Positions 1 through 7,464 of a DNA stretch of 64,000 nucleotides are shown here, one piece after another. The stretch is from Chryseobacterium defluvii (GTDB taxonomy: Bacteria; Bacteroidota; Bacteroidia; Flavobacteriales; Weeksellaceae). The position numbers were made by a program, and so were the translations under genes. Positions within the stretch are counted from its first letter, which is position 1; each line of letters opens with the position of its first letter. The stretch is taken from positions 248,001 through 312,000 of the forward strand of contig NZ_JACHLE010000003.1 of the NCBI RefSeq assembly GCF_014204415.1, in the 5' to 3' direction. The notes under the pieces were generated by a model. It made no database searches. It saw nothing but the letters and a program-made list of their open reading frames with translations, and was not told where the DNA came from.

Positions 1-978
1 TCTGATTATCAAAACGCGATTTCTTATTCTCTCAAAATGAAAGATACGTTAAAAAATGGTGTTGTTGAAAACAGAATTGTTTATTGGAGTGGATTTTTGG
101 AAAAAGAAAAGAAATTTGAGGTTGGTTTTACCATTCATTATTATGAAAATGGGAATTGGGCACCATCCGAAGAAAGTAGCTCTGAAACATTGGGCATAAA
201 TGATGCCTTTACTCCATTGAGAATACCTGATGATAAAGGAGATTATTTTATACCGACAATTACTGCTAATTATTTCACTGAAAAACAAATGGACGAAGAC
301 CGTTGGACGATCTTGGAAAACATTACAGCAGGGTTATTACCTGAGTTTGGAACAGTTTCTTTTAAAAGTTTTTCTTCTTTAGCTTCAAAATTAAGATACT
401 CCAAGTATTTAAGGGTTTTAGGAAAAAACCCTGCCTTTCAGAAAATCCTAGTTGAGCTTTCCAACACAAGGTATATGGCAAAATATTTATCTTTGGAAGA
501 GGAAGCTATTTTAAGATTTTATACAACAAATCCTGGATATAAAAAATTCAATCAAGCTCTTCGTGGAGAAATCGCAATGACAGAAGAATTTAAAACCCAA
601 AAAGAATTAATGAACAAAGCACTGGATAAATTACCAAAATATCAGTCTGAAAGTTTGTTATATAGAATTGAAAATCTTACTCCAAAACAAATAGATGAAT
701 ATTATACGATAGGAAAAACTATTGAGAATAAACATTTTACCTCTAGTACATATGACATGGACGCAATCGGTGTAGCTATGAGAAATAGAGCTTATACGGT
801 GTTAATAAGAATAAAAGGTAAAAATGGAAGAGTAATTGAAGATTTATCAACTCTAAAATCAGAAAAAGAAGTGTTGTTTAAATCAAATACCAAGTTTGAA
901 GTAAAAGATATAAGAGAGTCAACTAGTCCTGAAGATTTTATTTCAAAAATTAAAACTATAGAATTAATAGAAAAATAA
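1..978 (+). CDS. ADP-ribosyltransferase-domain toxin, C-terminal part (5' end outside window)
   Basis: The reading frame is open from base 1, so the ATG at 37 is probably internal and the true start lies upstream. Numbering from that Met, residues ~148-290 match the layout of bacterial ADP-ribosyltransferase exotoxins. A helical lead-in (EEEAILRFYTT, then FNQALRGE) is followed by the NAD-binding Arg in LLYRIE (R210), an STS-like FTSST (234-238) and the catalytic ExE as EKEVLF (E276/E278). The R-S-E order and spacing support an NAD-dependent transferase that modifies a protein or nucleic-acid target. No signal peptide is visible in this part. Such domains usually form the C-terminal warhead of polymorphic toxins exported by contact-dependent or type VI/IX routes; the delivery domain would be upstream. 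Three small related genes follow, the first only 5 bp away, as expected for immunity partners. The domain call is firm; the delivery mode is inference. Confidence 0.78.
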   Translation, partial: SDYQNAISYSLKMKDTLKNGVVENRIVYWSGFLEKEKKFEVGFTIHYYENGNWAPSEESSSETLGINDAFTPLRIPDDKGDYFIPTITANYFTEKQMDEDRWTILENITAGLLPEFGTVSFKSFSSLASKLRYSKYLRVLGKNPAFQKILVELSNTRYMAKYLSLEEEAILRFYTTNPGYKKFNQALRGEIAMTEEFKTQKELMNKALDKLPKYQSESLLYRIENLTPKQIDEYYTIGKTIENKHFTSSTYDMDAIGVAMRNRAYTVLIRIKGKNGRVIEDLSTLKSEKEVLFKSNTKFEVKDIRESTSPEDFISKIKTIELIEK

Positions 979-983
979 CGATT

Positions 984-1244
984 ATGAATACAGAAGAATT
1001 AAAAATAGAATTATCAAAGTTAGAAAAATTTGTTAATGAAAACCCTGAACTCCAAAAATTGTTATTTGACAATCCGTTCTTGATGACAGAGGAATTTGAA
1101 GAAAATAATAAACAAAAAATTGAGAAGTTTTTGGAATCAAAGAAAAGAATTAGGGAAATAAAATTTCAATTACTTTCTCCTAAAGATAAAGTAGAATATT
1201 TAGAGGAACAAAAAAAACTCAAAGAAAAATTTTCCGAAGATTAA
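984..1244 (+). CDS. Small charged helical protein, copy 1 of 3; candidate immunity/partner
   Basis: This 86-aa protein starts 5 bp after the toxin stop, so the two are probably co-transcribed. It has no signal peptide or membrane segment and is rich in Lys and Glu, so it is likely cytoplasmic and helical. It shares with the next two genes an LFDNP block, an NN-x2-KI block and a C-terminal signature of the form (K/E)(F/W)xL(L/M)(S/T)P-x5-YLE, ending in KLKEKFSED. I recognise no named family. Position and copy number suggest an immunity protein for the transferase upstream, but nothing in the sequence proves binding. A hairpin terminator follows. Confidence 0.7.
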   Translation: MNTEELKIELSKLEKFVNENPELQKLLFDNPFLMTEEFEENNKQKIEKFLESKKRIREIKFQLLSPKDKVEYLEEQKKLKEKFSED

Positions 1245-1252
1245 TTATTAAG

Positions 1253-1276
1253 ACTGCTCTTTTTGAGCAGTTTTTA
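1253..1276 (+). terminator. Intrinsic terminator after toxin and first small gene
   Basis: ACTGCTC (1253-1259) pairs perfectly with GAGCAGT (1265-1271) around a T-rich loop, and a T-run follows. It separates the toxin and copy 1 from copies 2 and 3, which therefore probably need their own promoter or read-through. Confidence 0.8.
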
Positions 1277-1319
1277 TATTTTATAATAAAAACCATCATT
1301 AATTGAAAAATAATTCCCC

Positions 1320-1571
1320 ATGAATAATGAAATTTTAGAAAAAAGATTAAAAGAATTAAAATCACAGATAAAACAATATGATTTTATAATAAAAAAACTG
1401 TTTGACAACCCCCTAGGATTGACAGATAGTGAGCGTGAAATTTTTATTAGTAATAATAAGCCGAAAATTATTGAACTTGAAAAAATCAGAAAAGAAATAT
1501 CAAAAATTGAGTGGCAACTTATGACACCTCTTCAACAAAAAGATTATTTAGAAAAATACTCTGAAGATTAA
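1320..1571 (+). CDS. Small charged helical protein, copy 2 of 3
   Basis: This 83-aa paralogue of the flanking genes keeps the KLFDNP block, the NNKPKI block and the C-terminal WQLMTP-x5-YLEKYSED signature. It lacks the EQKKLKEK stretch that copies 1 and 3 have before the end. Soluble, Lys/Glu-rich and probably all-helical. The leader ahead of the start (CCATCATTAATTGAAAA) resembles the one ahead of copy 3 (ACCATTAATTTAAAAT), which suggests that gene and leader were duplicated together. Function unknown; an immunity role is inferred from the toxin next door. Confidence 0.68.
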   Translation: MNNEILEKRLKELKSQIKQYDFIIKKLFDNPLGLTDSEREIFISNNKPKIIELEKIRKEISKIEWQLMTPLQQKDYLEKYSED

Positions 1572-1604
1572 TTATAAAATCACCATTAATTTAAAATAAA
1601 CTTT

Positions 1605-1868
1605 ATGGAAAATAAAGAAGAATTAACAAATAGATTGAAAAATCTTTTAAAAAGAAAAGAAGAGTTTTCAATATTGCTTGAAAATTTTAATTTTCAAACT
1701 AAAAAAGAAGCTGATCAATATATTAAGAATAATCAGTCGAAATTTGATGAACTAAAAAAAATAACAGAAGAAATTAGAGAAGTAAAATTCTTGCTTATGA
1801 CTCCCCAAGAAAAGAACCAATATTTAGAAGAACAAAAGAAACTGAAAGAAAAGTATTCTGGAAATTAA
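1605..1868 (+). CDS. Small charged helical protein, copy 3 of 3
   Basis: This 87-aa paralogue ends in LLMTPQEKNQYLEEQ followed by KKLKEKYSGN, closest in this part to copy 1. Its N-terminal half has diverged most: the LFDNP block is lost and only an NNQSKFDEL block remains. This is the pattern expected when immunity copies diversify against variant toxins. It lies 33 bp after copy 2 and is followed by a strong terminator. No membrane segment or signal. Family not recognised. Confidence 0.68.
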   Translation: MENKEELTNRLKNLLKRKEEFSILLENFNFQTKKEADQYIKNNQSKFDELKKITEEIREVKFLLMTPQEKNQYLEEQKKLKEKYSGN

Positions 1869-1901
1869 CCAAATGGATCACATAAATTAGCTTAACTTTA
1901 T

Positions 1902-1930
1902 AAAAGCCGTTCAATTTTTGAACGGCTTTT
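1902..1930 (+). terminator. Strong intrinsic terminator closing the toxin/partner block
   Basis: A perfect 13-bp stem, AAAAGCCGTTCAA (1902-1914) with TTGAACGGCTTTT (1918-1930), encloses a 3-nt loop and ends in a U-tract. Confidence 0.88.
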
Positions 1931-2175
1931 ATACGATTTCTAAATTTATCCCCATTACCCAAATTCATTGTGTTATTTCAATTACTGAGTTAAACAGATA
2001 GAAAACATTCAATTTCAAAGAGTATAATATGTTCACTGTTTTCCTTGTAATTCTATTTTTTCATAATCTTCACTCTTGAAACTATGATTAGTATATGAAA
2101 TTTTAGATGAGTTGAAAAAAGCTGAAAATCAATAAACAAAAAAATGTATTTTAGCAGGACATTAAATTTCTAAAA
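1931..2175. other. Gene-free stretch ahead of the oxygenase gene
   Basis: AT-rich intergenic DNA with no plausible coding frame on either strand. A weak match to the Bacteroidota -7 element, TATTTTAG at 2147-2154, lies about 20 bp before the ATG at 2176 and is the likeliest promoter. Nothing else was recognised. Confidence 0.45.
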
Positions 2176-3126
2176 ATGGATAAAATACCTAGTGTAGACC
2201 TGCGTGATTTCCTTTCGGGTGACCCGGAACGCAAACAGAAATTTGTAAATGAAATCGGAAAAGCTTATGAAGAAATTGGTTTTGTAGCTTTAAAAGGCCA
2301 TTTTCTTGATGACCAATTAGTGAATGAACTGTATGGAGAGGTAAAGAACTTCTTTGAACTTCCCGTGGAAACAAAACAAAAGTATGAGATTCCCGGAATT
2401 GGAGGCCAGAGAGGGTATGTAGGATTCGGTAAAGAAACCGCAAAAGGCTTCAAAAAAGGAGACCTGAAAGAATTTTGGCACTTCGGACAATATGTGTCTG
2501 ATGATTCAAAATACAAAGCAGAGTATCCTGACAATGTAACTGTTGAAGAACTTCCAAAATTCAACGAAGTAGGTAAGGAAGCTTATCAGATGCTTGAAAA
2601 GACAGGACAGTATGTTTTAAGAGCTTTAGCTTTATATCTTGGATTGGATGAGTTTTATTTTGATAATAAGATCGCAGAAGGAAACTCTATTTTAAGGCCT
2701 ATTCATTATCCGCCGATCACAGAAGAACCTAATGATGCGGTAAGAGCAGCTGCCCACGGAGATATCAACCTGATCACCCTTCTCATGGGATCTCAGGGGA
2801 AAGGCCTTCAGGTACAGAACCATAAAGGAGAATGGATAGATGCCATTGCAGAACCGGATGAGCTGATGATCAATGTAGGAGACATGCTGTCCAGACATAC
2901 CAACAATAAACTGAAATCTACCATTCACAGAGTGGTAAACCCGCCGAGAGAATTGTGGGGAACTTCAAGATATTCCATTCCTTTCTTCATGCACCCTATA
3001 AGTGAGATGTCACTCAATGCTCTGGAAAATTGTGTGGATGAAAATAATCCGAAACTATATGAAGATACCACTGCCGGGGAATTCCTGCATGAAAGACTGA
3101 TTGAATTAGGATTAATAAAAAAATAA
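2176..3126 (+). CDS. 2-oxoglutarate/Fe(II)-dependent oxygenase, isopenicillin N synthase-like
   Basis: This 316-aa protein has the two-part layout of the family. The N-terminal DIOX_N region (residues ~4-110) opens with IPSVDL and contains EIGFVALKGH. The C-terminal jelly-roll holds the iron triad H194-x-D196 (AAHGD) and H251 (HRVVNP), and the co-substrate motif R265-x-S267 (RYS). All catalytic residues are present, so it should be an active cytoplasmic oxidase or hydroxylase. The substrate cannot be read from sequence; the name isopenicillin N synthase reflects fold, not antibiotic synthesis. It appears monocistronic, with a GG-leader peptide gene 71 bp downstream. Confidence 0.88.
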   Translation: MDKIPSVDLRDFLSGDPERKQKFVNEIGKAYEEIGFVALKGHFLDDQLVNELYGEVKNFFELPVETKQKYEIPGIGGQRGYVGFGKETAKGFKKGDLKEFWHFGQYVSDDSKYKAEYPDNVTVEELPKFNEVGKEAYQMLEKTGQYVLRALALYLGLDEFYFDNKIAEGNSILRPIHYPPITEEPNDAVRAAAHGDINLITLLMGSQGKGLQVQNHKGEWIDAIAEPDELMINVGDMLSRHTNNKLKSTIHRVVNPPRELWGTSRYSIPFFMHPISEMSLNALENCVDENNPKLYEDTTAGEFLHERLIELGLIKK

Positions 3127-3197
3127 TACTAAAGTATTATTAATTTCATTTTTTAACCATATCTTTACTTTAGCATCAAATTTTAAATCAAAACAAT

Positions 3198-3359
3198 ATG
3201 AAAAATTTAAAAAAACTAAGTAAAGGACAGTTAAAAAGTATTTCCGGAGCAGGAGGAATTAAACTTCCGGAACCTGAATTTTGTATGTATTATTGCAACG
3301 GTGTTGTCATTTGTGCAACCTGCAGCAATGATTTCAAATGCCCGGATGATTCTATGTAG
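3198..3359 (+). CDS. Double-glycine-leader Cys-rich peptide (bacteriocin-like)
   Basis: A 53-aa open frame reading MKNLKKLSKGQLKSISGAGG and then a 33-residue core with five Cys (positions 29, 33, 39, 42, 48). The leader has the amphipathic LS-x2-QL-x2-IxG pattern ending in GG typical of peptides cut by C39 peptidase-ABC exporters; flavobacteria carry many such short bacteriocin-like genes. Predicted cleavage is after G20. A -7-like TACTTTAG lies upstream and a terminator follows, so it is a self-contained gene. No modifying enzyme lies next to it. The nearest exporter genes in this window are the NHLP pair at 58.8-63.9 kb; pairing with them is conjecture. A killing role, a signalling role or neither are all possible. 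Confidence 0.72.
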   Translation: MKNLKKLSKGQLKSISGAGGIKLPEPEFCMYYCNGVVICATCSNDFKCPDDSM

Positions 3360-3391
3360 AAGATCTTTTATAATTTACACATTATAATAAG

Positions 3392-3417
3392 AAACCGTTC
3401 CTTTGGGAGCGGTTTTT
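3392..3417 (+). terminator. Terminator after the GG-leader peptide
   Basis: AAACCGTTCC pairs with GGGAGCGGTTT (G-U pairs allowed), then a T-rich tail ATTTTTT. It confirms that the short gene upstream is a transcription unit of its own. Confidence 0.72.
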
Positions 3418-3444
3418 ATTTTTTCAAGTTTATACTAAAAAAGT

Positions 3445-3813
3445 CTATTTATTTTCTATTACTTTTCGCAAAAAAAGTATTTCGTTTTTTAGGTCTTCAA
3501 TACTCTTATCCTTTTCCTGTAATCTCATTTCGTATTGTTCCTTTAATTCCTCAGAAAAAGTTTTATTGATAATGGCTGCGTTATCGCCCTTATCATTATG
3601 CTGATTAAAAGTAATGCCTTTTTCTGCTAACCATGATAAAATATCAACCTCTAAAACAGTTTCTATTTTAGACAAATGATCTAATGAAGGAACACTCTTA
3701 TCACTTTCCCAGTTGGAGATTGTTTTTTGAGTTGTATTCAATAAGAGAGCCAGTTCATCTTGGCTCATCTTTTTTCTTTCTCTTGCTTGTTTAAGCTTTG
3801 CACCTATTATCAT
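3445..3813 (-). CDS. XRE-family helix-turn-helix regulator with C-terminal coiled coil
   Basis: This 122-aa protein has a classical Cro/cI HTH over residues ~5-60 (GAKLKQARERKKMSQDEL, then TQKTISNWESDKSVPSLDHL). The C-terminal third (~85-120) is a Lys/Glu heptad-like helix likely to mediate dimerisation. It is transcribed toward the GG-peptide gene and divergently from the small exported peptide gene at 4063; the ~250-bp divergent spacer is the obvious place for its operator. Its targets are unknown. This small-regulator layout is common in flavobacterial accessory regions. Confidence 0.85.
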   Translation of the reverse strand: MIIGAKLKQARERKKMSQDELALLLNTTQKTISNWESDKSVPSLDHLSKIETVLEVDILSWLAEKGITFNQHNDKGDNAAIINKTFSEELKEQYEMRLQEKDKSIEDLKNEILFLRKVIENK

Positions 3814-4013
3814 ATTGTAAAGATAAATAATTCAGAAATTTTTTTCTGAAAATTAGAAAAATTTGTTATAAAACTGTCAAATATTATTTTCTATTTTCGT
3901 CATGTAAAAATAACGATAAAAAAAATTATGAAAAATTTTATTATCAATGTAAACCACGTTAAACAAACAGTTTAACATAATAAAAAAACTCTCAAAATAT
4001 AGAATTATAATTA

Positions 4014-4021
4014 TATATTTG
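4014..4021 (+). promoter_or_regulatory. Bacteroidota -7 promoter element for the small exported peptide
   Basis: TATATTTG is an exact match to TAnnTTTG, 41 bp before the ATG at 4063, within a very AT-rich spacer divergent from the XRE gene. Confidence 0.6.
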
Positions 4022-4062
4022 AACCTCGAATTAATAATTAACAATTTAAAAACAATTAAATT

Positions 4063-4272
4063 ATGAAAAAGAAACTATTAGTAACTGGTATGCTTTTATG
4101 TTCTATTGCAACTTTTGCAACAACGTATTGGACTGTAACTACAACTTGTGGAAAAAAAGCTTCACTCCAGACATCTGACAATGTTTCAGATGCTCAAATG
4201 CAACAATATGTAGCTGCGATTAACTATGATCTTTGTAGTACAATTCCACAACATATTACTATCACTCGTTAA
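4063..4272 (+). CDS. Small exported peptide with two mature cysteines
   Basis: A 69-aa product with a clear signal peptide (Lys-rich start, hydrophobic core, probable cleavage after ATFA at about residue 19). The ~50-residue mature part is Thr-rich at its start and has two Cys (C29, C58) that could form one disulfide. Family not recognised. It has its own promoter match and terminator and sits between an XRE regulator and a GLPGLI protein gene, in the same direction as the latter. It may be a substrate or partner of the secreted or membrane proteins downstream, but no motif shows this. Confidence 0.65.
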   Translation: MKKKLLVTGMLLCSIATFATTYWTVTTTCGKKASLQTSDNVSDAQMQQYVAAINYDLCSTIPQHITITR

Positions 4273-4299
4273 TATAAAATCAATATATTAATAAGAAAG

Positions 4300-4326
4300 G
4301 CAGAATGTTTTCGTTCTGCTTTTTTT
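4300..4326 (+). terminator. Terminator between the exported peptide and the GLPGLI gene
   Basis: GCAGAA pairs with TTCTGC (4314-4319) around TGTTTTCG, followed by TTTTTTT. The ATG of the next gene is only 15 bp further on, so expression of that gene may depend on read-through. Confidence 0.72.
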
Positions 4327-4340
4327 AGCATATTTACCTT

Positions 4341-5105
4341 ATGAAAAAATTATTTGCATTTTTATTATTATTTATAGTCTCAACTAAATATACTGCACAA
4401 AATATTAAAACTGATTTCTTTGTCACTTATGATGTAGAATATCCTATTTATAAAAAAAAGAATACTGAACAATTTCTCTTATTTATAAACACTAAAGAGA
4501 ATACAAGTTATTATACAAGTACAAATCAGTATGTTCTGGACTCTCTAAAAACAAATGGAAAGATAAAGAGCAATGATTTTATGGCAGGTATGAATTACAG
4601 TACAGCACTTGGAGAAGAAGTAGTAAAAAAGAATAGTACATATAACGTCTACGAGAAAGTAGTAGACGCTAAAATTAAATATATCGAACCTGTTGCTCTT
4701 AAGTGGACTATTCTCAAAGATATAAAGGTTTATTCTGGCTATAAAACAAGAAAAGCTGTTACAACTGCTTATGGCAGAAAATGGATTGCGTGGTATACGG
4801 AAGATTTACCATTAAATTTTGGTCCGTATAAATTTTCTGGACTTCCAGGTATTATTGTAAATATATATGATGAAAAAGCAGAATACTTATTTACACTCAG
4901 TCAGTTTAAAAAGAAAGTAAAAATAGTTCCGCTTCCTAAAGATAAAAGTTATAAGGAATTTCCAAAAAAGAAAACGAAAGAAATAAAATATAATGCACTT
5001 TCTGATCTTAGTGGAATGATCTTCGATGATCCTAATGAAAAACGCAGAATGGAACAATCCAACCAAAGGAGAATAAAAGAATCTCCTCAATTAGATATTG
5101 AATAA
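4341..5105 (+). CDS. GLPGLI family exported protein
   Basis: This 254-aa protein has a signal peptide (MKKLFAFLLLFIVSTKYTAQ) and the family's name-giving block as GPYKFSGLPGIIVNIYD (~161-177), preceded by the usual RKWIAWYTEDLPLNFGPYKF-type lead. The family is restricted to Bacteroidota, and its molecular role is unknown. Length is near the usual 250-300. The C-terminus is charged and lacks a type IX sorting domain. It follows a small exported peptide gene and precedes an exosortase gene, separated from the latter by a terminator. Confidence 0.88.
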   Translation: MKKLFAFLLLFIVSTKYTAQNIKTDFFVTYDVEYPIYKKKNTEQFLLFINTKENTSYYTSTNQYVLDSLKTNGKIKSNDFMAGMNYSTALGEEVVKKNSTYNVYEKVVDAKIKYIEPVALKWTILKDIKVYSGYKTRKAVTTAYGRKWIAWYTEDLPLNFGPYKFSGLPGIIVNIYDEKAEYLFTLSQFKKKVKIVPLPKDKSYKEFPKKKTKEIKYNALSDLSGMIFDDPNEKRRMEQSNQRRIKESPQLDIE

Positions 5106-5147
5106 TTAAGTATAAATTAAATAAAACTAACTTTAATGTTAATAGAG

Positions 5148-5175
5148 CATCTGTTTTATTACAGATGTTTTTTTT
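5148..5175 (+). terminator. Terminator after the GLPGLI gene
   Basis: CATCTGT (5148-5154) pairs with ACAGATG (5161-5167), followed by eight T residues. Confidence 0.8.
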
Positions 5176-5276
5176 AATTTCTGATTATATTGCTTTACTC
5201 AAATAAATAGAAAAAAATTAGATTTTTTCTTAACTTATTAAAGTTTCTCATTACTTTACAAATTGAAGTTATTTTT

Positions 5277-5810
5277 ATGTTAAAAGATTTTAAACCCACC
5301 CTTATTATTCTTATAAGATTTATATTTATCTATTTATTTTTATTGGGTATTTATCAAAGTTATCTAAATTATTTTACTTCTACTGGGCTTGATCCTTATT
5401 CACGATGGGTAGCATCACAAAGTGCAAAAATTCAAGATTTTTTTAGTTATACAACTACTCTTGTAGATTATCCCCAACATGAAACAGTTTGTTTCAATAT
5501 AAGAAACCAATGTATTTCCAGAATGGTTGAAGGATGTAATTCTATTTCTGTAATGATACTTTTTATTTCTTTTGTTTCTGCATTTTATAAAGGTTTTAAA
5601 ACAATAATTTTTATATTAATAGGAATAGTTTTCCTACATATAATGAACGTACTAAGAATAGTAGGACTTAATATTATACTTGTAGATTACAAGTCTTTTA
5701 GCAAAATATGTCATGATTATTTCTTCCCTGCTGTAATCTATGGGAGTGTTGTATTATTATGGCTAATTTGGATTAAGTTTTTTGCACTAAAGAAAGATAA
5801 TAAAGAATAA
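5277..5810 (+). CDS. xrtF: Exosortase, XrtF type
   Basis: This 177-aa polytopic membrane protein carries the exosortase/archaeosortase triad: Cys87 in MVEGCNSIS, Arg127 in NVLRIVGLN and His146 in CHDYFFP, all placed next to membrane helices. The small size and flavobacterial context fit the XrtF subgroup. Exosortases are membrane transpeptidases that process C-terminal PEP-CTERM-like sorting signals and are usually linked to exopolysaccharide export. The small exosortase-F-associated membrane gene that I would expect next to it is not seen here; a convergent radical-SAM gene follows instead. No substrate with a recognisable sorting signal was found in the window. Confidence 0.85.
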   Translation: MLKDFKPTLIILIRFIFIYLFLLGIYQSYLNYFTSTGLDPYSRWVASQSAKIQDFFSYTTTLVDYPQHETVCFNIRNQCISRMVEGCNSISVMILFISFVSAFYKGFKTIIFILIGIVFLHIMNVLRIVGLNIILVDYKSFSKICHDYFFPAVIYGSVVLLWLIWIKFFALKKDNKE

Positions 5811-5829
5811 AATTAGTTACCACAGATAC

Positions 5830-5904
5830 ACAGATTTTCACAGATGTTACTGCTAAAATATTACGCTTATGTGCTGCATAGCTTCGAGATCTGTGAAAAT
5901 CTGT
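5830..5904. repeat. Inverted repeat with ACAGATTTTCACAGAT arms
   Basis: ACAGATTTTCACAGAT (5830-5845) recurs inverted at 5889-5904, giving a perfect 16-bp stem around a 43-nt spacer between convergent xrtF and the radical-SAM gene. A diverged relative, ACCACGGATTTGCACAGATG, lies at 24000-24019. This looks like a dispersed intergenic repeat; it could also act as a two-way terminator. Confidence 0.75.
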
Positions 5905-5919
5905 AGCGGAAAAACGTAG

Positions 5920-6966
5920 TCAATCAAACAATCTCAACTGTTGGTCTTTAGTCCCAGTAAAACCTGCCGTTGAAAGCTTTGGAAATTCCTTTCCTTCAAA
6001 ATATTTTTTTCTCCCTATTTTAAAGGTATTATGGATCATTTCAGCAATATTCCCCTCACCCTTTTGCCTGTCAAAATATCTTTTTCCTCCAAGCTTCCCG
6101 CCCCTCATTGAACGGATTAAGTTCAAAACTTTTTGGGCCCTGTCCGGAAAACAGCTCTCAATCCATTGTACAAACACCGGTTCAACGGTATCATTTAATC
6201 TTACTAAAGTATACCCGAAACTTGAAGCTCCTGCATCTGATATTGCTTTCAGAATGTTCAATGCTTCATCACTGTTCAATCCCGGAATCATTGGCGCAAT
6301 CATCACGTTAACAGGAATTTCATTTTCCGACAGGATTTCCACAGCTTTCAATTTGTTTTTTGCCGAACTGGTTCTCGGCTCCATTTTTCGCCTCAGGTCT
6401 TCATTGATTGTGGGGATACTTAAAGATACGGACACCAGATTCTGTTCAGCCATTGGTTTCAAAATATCAAGGTCCCTCAGAACCAATGCATTTTTTGTCA
6501 GGACATTTACCGGATGCCTGTAGTCCAGACAGACCTGCAAAAGTTTCCTGGTAATTTCAAATTGTCTTTCTGCGGGCTGATAGCAGTCTGTATTCCCTGA
6601 AAGTAAAATAGGGGCCGGCTTATATCCTCTTTTCCGGAAAAATTTTTCCAGCAGTTCAGGGGCATTTTTCTTTACCATAATTTTTCTTTCAAAATCAACT
6701 CCTGCACTGTAGCCCCAATATTCATGGGTAGGCCTTGCATAGCAATAAGAGCATCCATGCTCACATCCCTGATAAGGATTCATGGAATATTCCATGGGAA
6801 GATCTTCACTTTTTACCTGATTGACAATTGTTTTTGGAAAAACTTCCGTGAAAGTGGTCTTTACAGCTTCGAGATCTTCATCTTCAGGCTCATACGTATA
6901 CCTGTCGAAACGGTTGATCACATTTCGCTGGGCACCTTGTCCTTTTATGATATTCTCATTCTGCAT
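5920..6966 (-). CDS. Radical SAM protein, PA0069/SplB-like family
   Basis: This 348-aa protein has the radical-SAM cluster motif with family spacing CxxxCxxC as GCEHGCSYCYARP (C68, C72, C75), preceded by MNPYQGC and followed by THEYWG, all typical of the PA0069 group (distantly related to spore photoproduct lyase). A GNTDCYQPAE block follows the cluster. It should bind a 4Fe-4S cluster and generate a deoxyadenosyl radical; the physiological substrate of this group is not established. Single gene, convergent with xrtF. Confidence 0.9.
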   Translation of the reverse strand: MQNENIIKGQGAQRNVINRFDRYTYEPEDEDLEAVKTTFTEVFPKTIVNQVKSEDLPMEYSMNPYQGCEHGCSYCYARPTHEYWGYSAGVDFERKIMVKKNAPELLEKFFRKRGYKPAPILLSGNTDCYQPAERQFEITRKLLQVCLDYRHPVNVLTKNALVLRDLDILKPMAEQNLVSVSLSIPTINEDLRRKMEPRTSSAKNKLKAVEILSENEIPVNVMIAPMIPGLNSDEALNILKAISDAGASSFGYTLVRLNDTVEPVFVQWIESCFPDRAQKVLNLIRSMRGGKLGGKRYFDRQKGEGNIAEMIHNTFKIGRKKYFEGKEFPKLSTAGFTGTKDQQLRLFD

Positions 6967-7092
6967 TTCTGTGTAAAATTAGAATGGAACTTTTTTAAAA
7001 TAATGAGTTTTAACACTAAAGTTTTCCACAAAAAAATCCAATACCTAAAGAAAAGCATTGGATTAAAAAACTAATTAAATATATTTTTTTTA

Positions 7093-7287
7093 CTACTTCA
7101 GTGCATAAAATTCAACACCATGATACTCATCATCATGATTTTTTCCATCAAAGTGCCTGTGATAATCTGAATAAGATTCCCAATATTTTTTATCTTTTCT
7201 ATGTAAAATTTTCTTAATTCCTAAAAAACCCAGTACTGCTAAAAGGCCTACTCCGCCTGCCAGTAATACTCCAACTTCTTTTTTCAT
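7093..7287 (-). CDS. Small single-span membrane protein
   Basis: 64 aa: a Gly/Leu/Val-rich N-terminal helix (residues ~5-24), then a Lys/Arg-rich stop-transfer (KKILHRKDKKY) and a His/Asp/Tyr-rich tail. Probably N-out with a cytoplasmic tail. Family not recognised. Isolated gene between the radical-SAM gene and a small soluble gene. Confidence 0.6.
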   Translation of the reverse strand: MKKEVGVLLAGGVGLLAVLGFLGIKKILHRKDKKYWESYSDYHRHFDGKNHDDEYHGVEFYALK

Positions 7288-7464
7288 ATTTTGTCTGATT
7301 TTTATGCTTTGGCTATTGCAAAAAGTGTACCCATTCGTTTCTTGTCAATTATAAATTTTGTTAACATTCATTACTTTTTTTAAGAAAAATATAAATTCAT
7401 TTCGACTAAGGATTCTGACCAATAATGGTTTAATTATTGTAGTAATCTGTTAAAATATAATACA

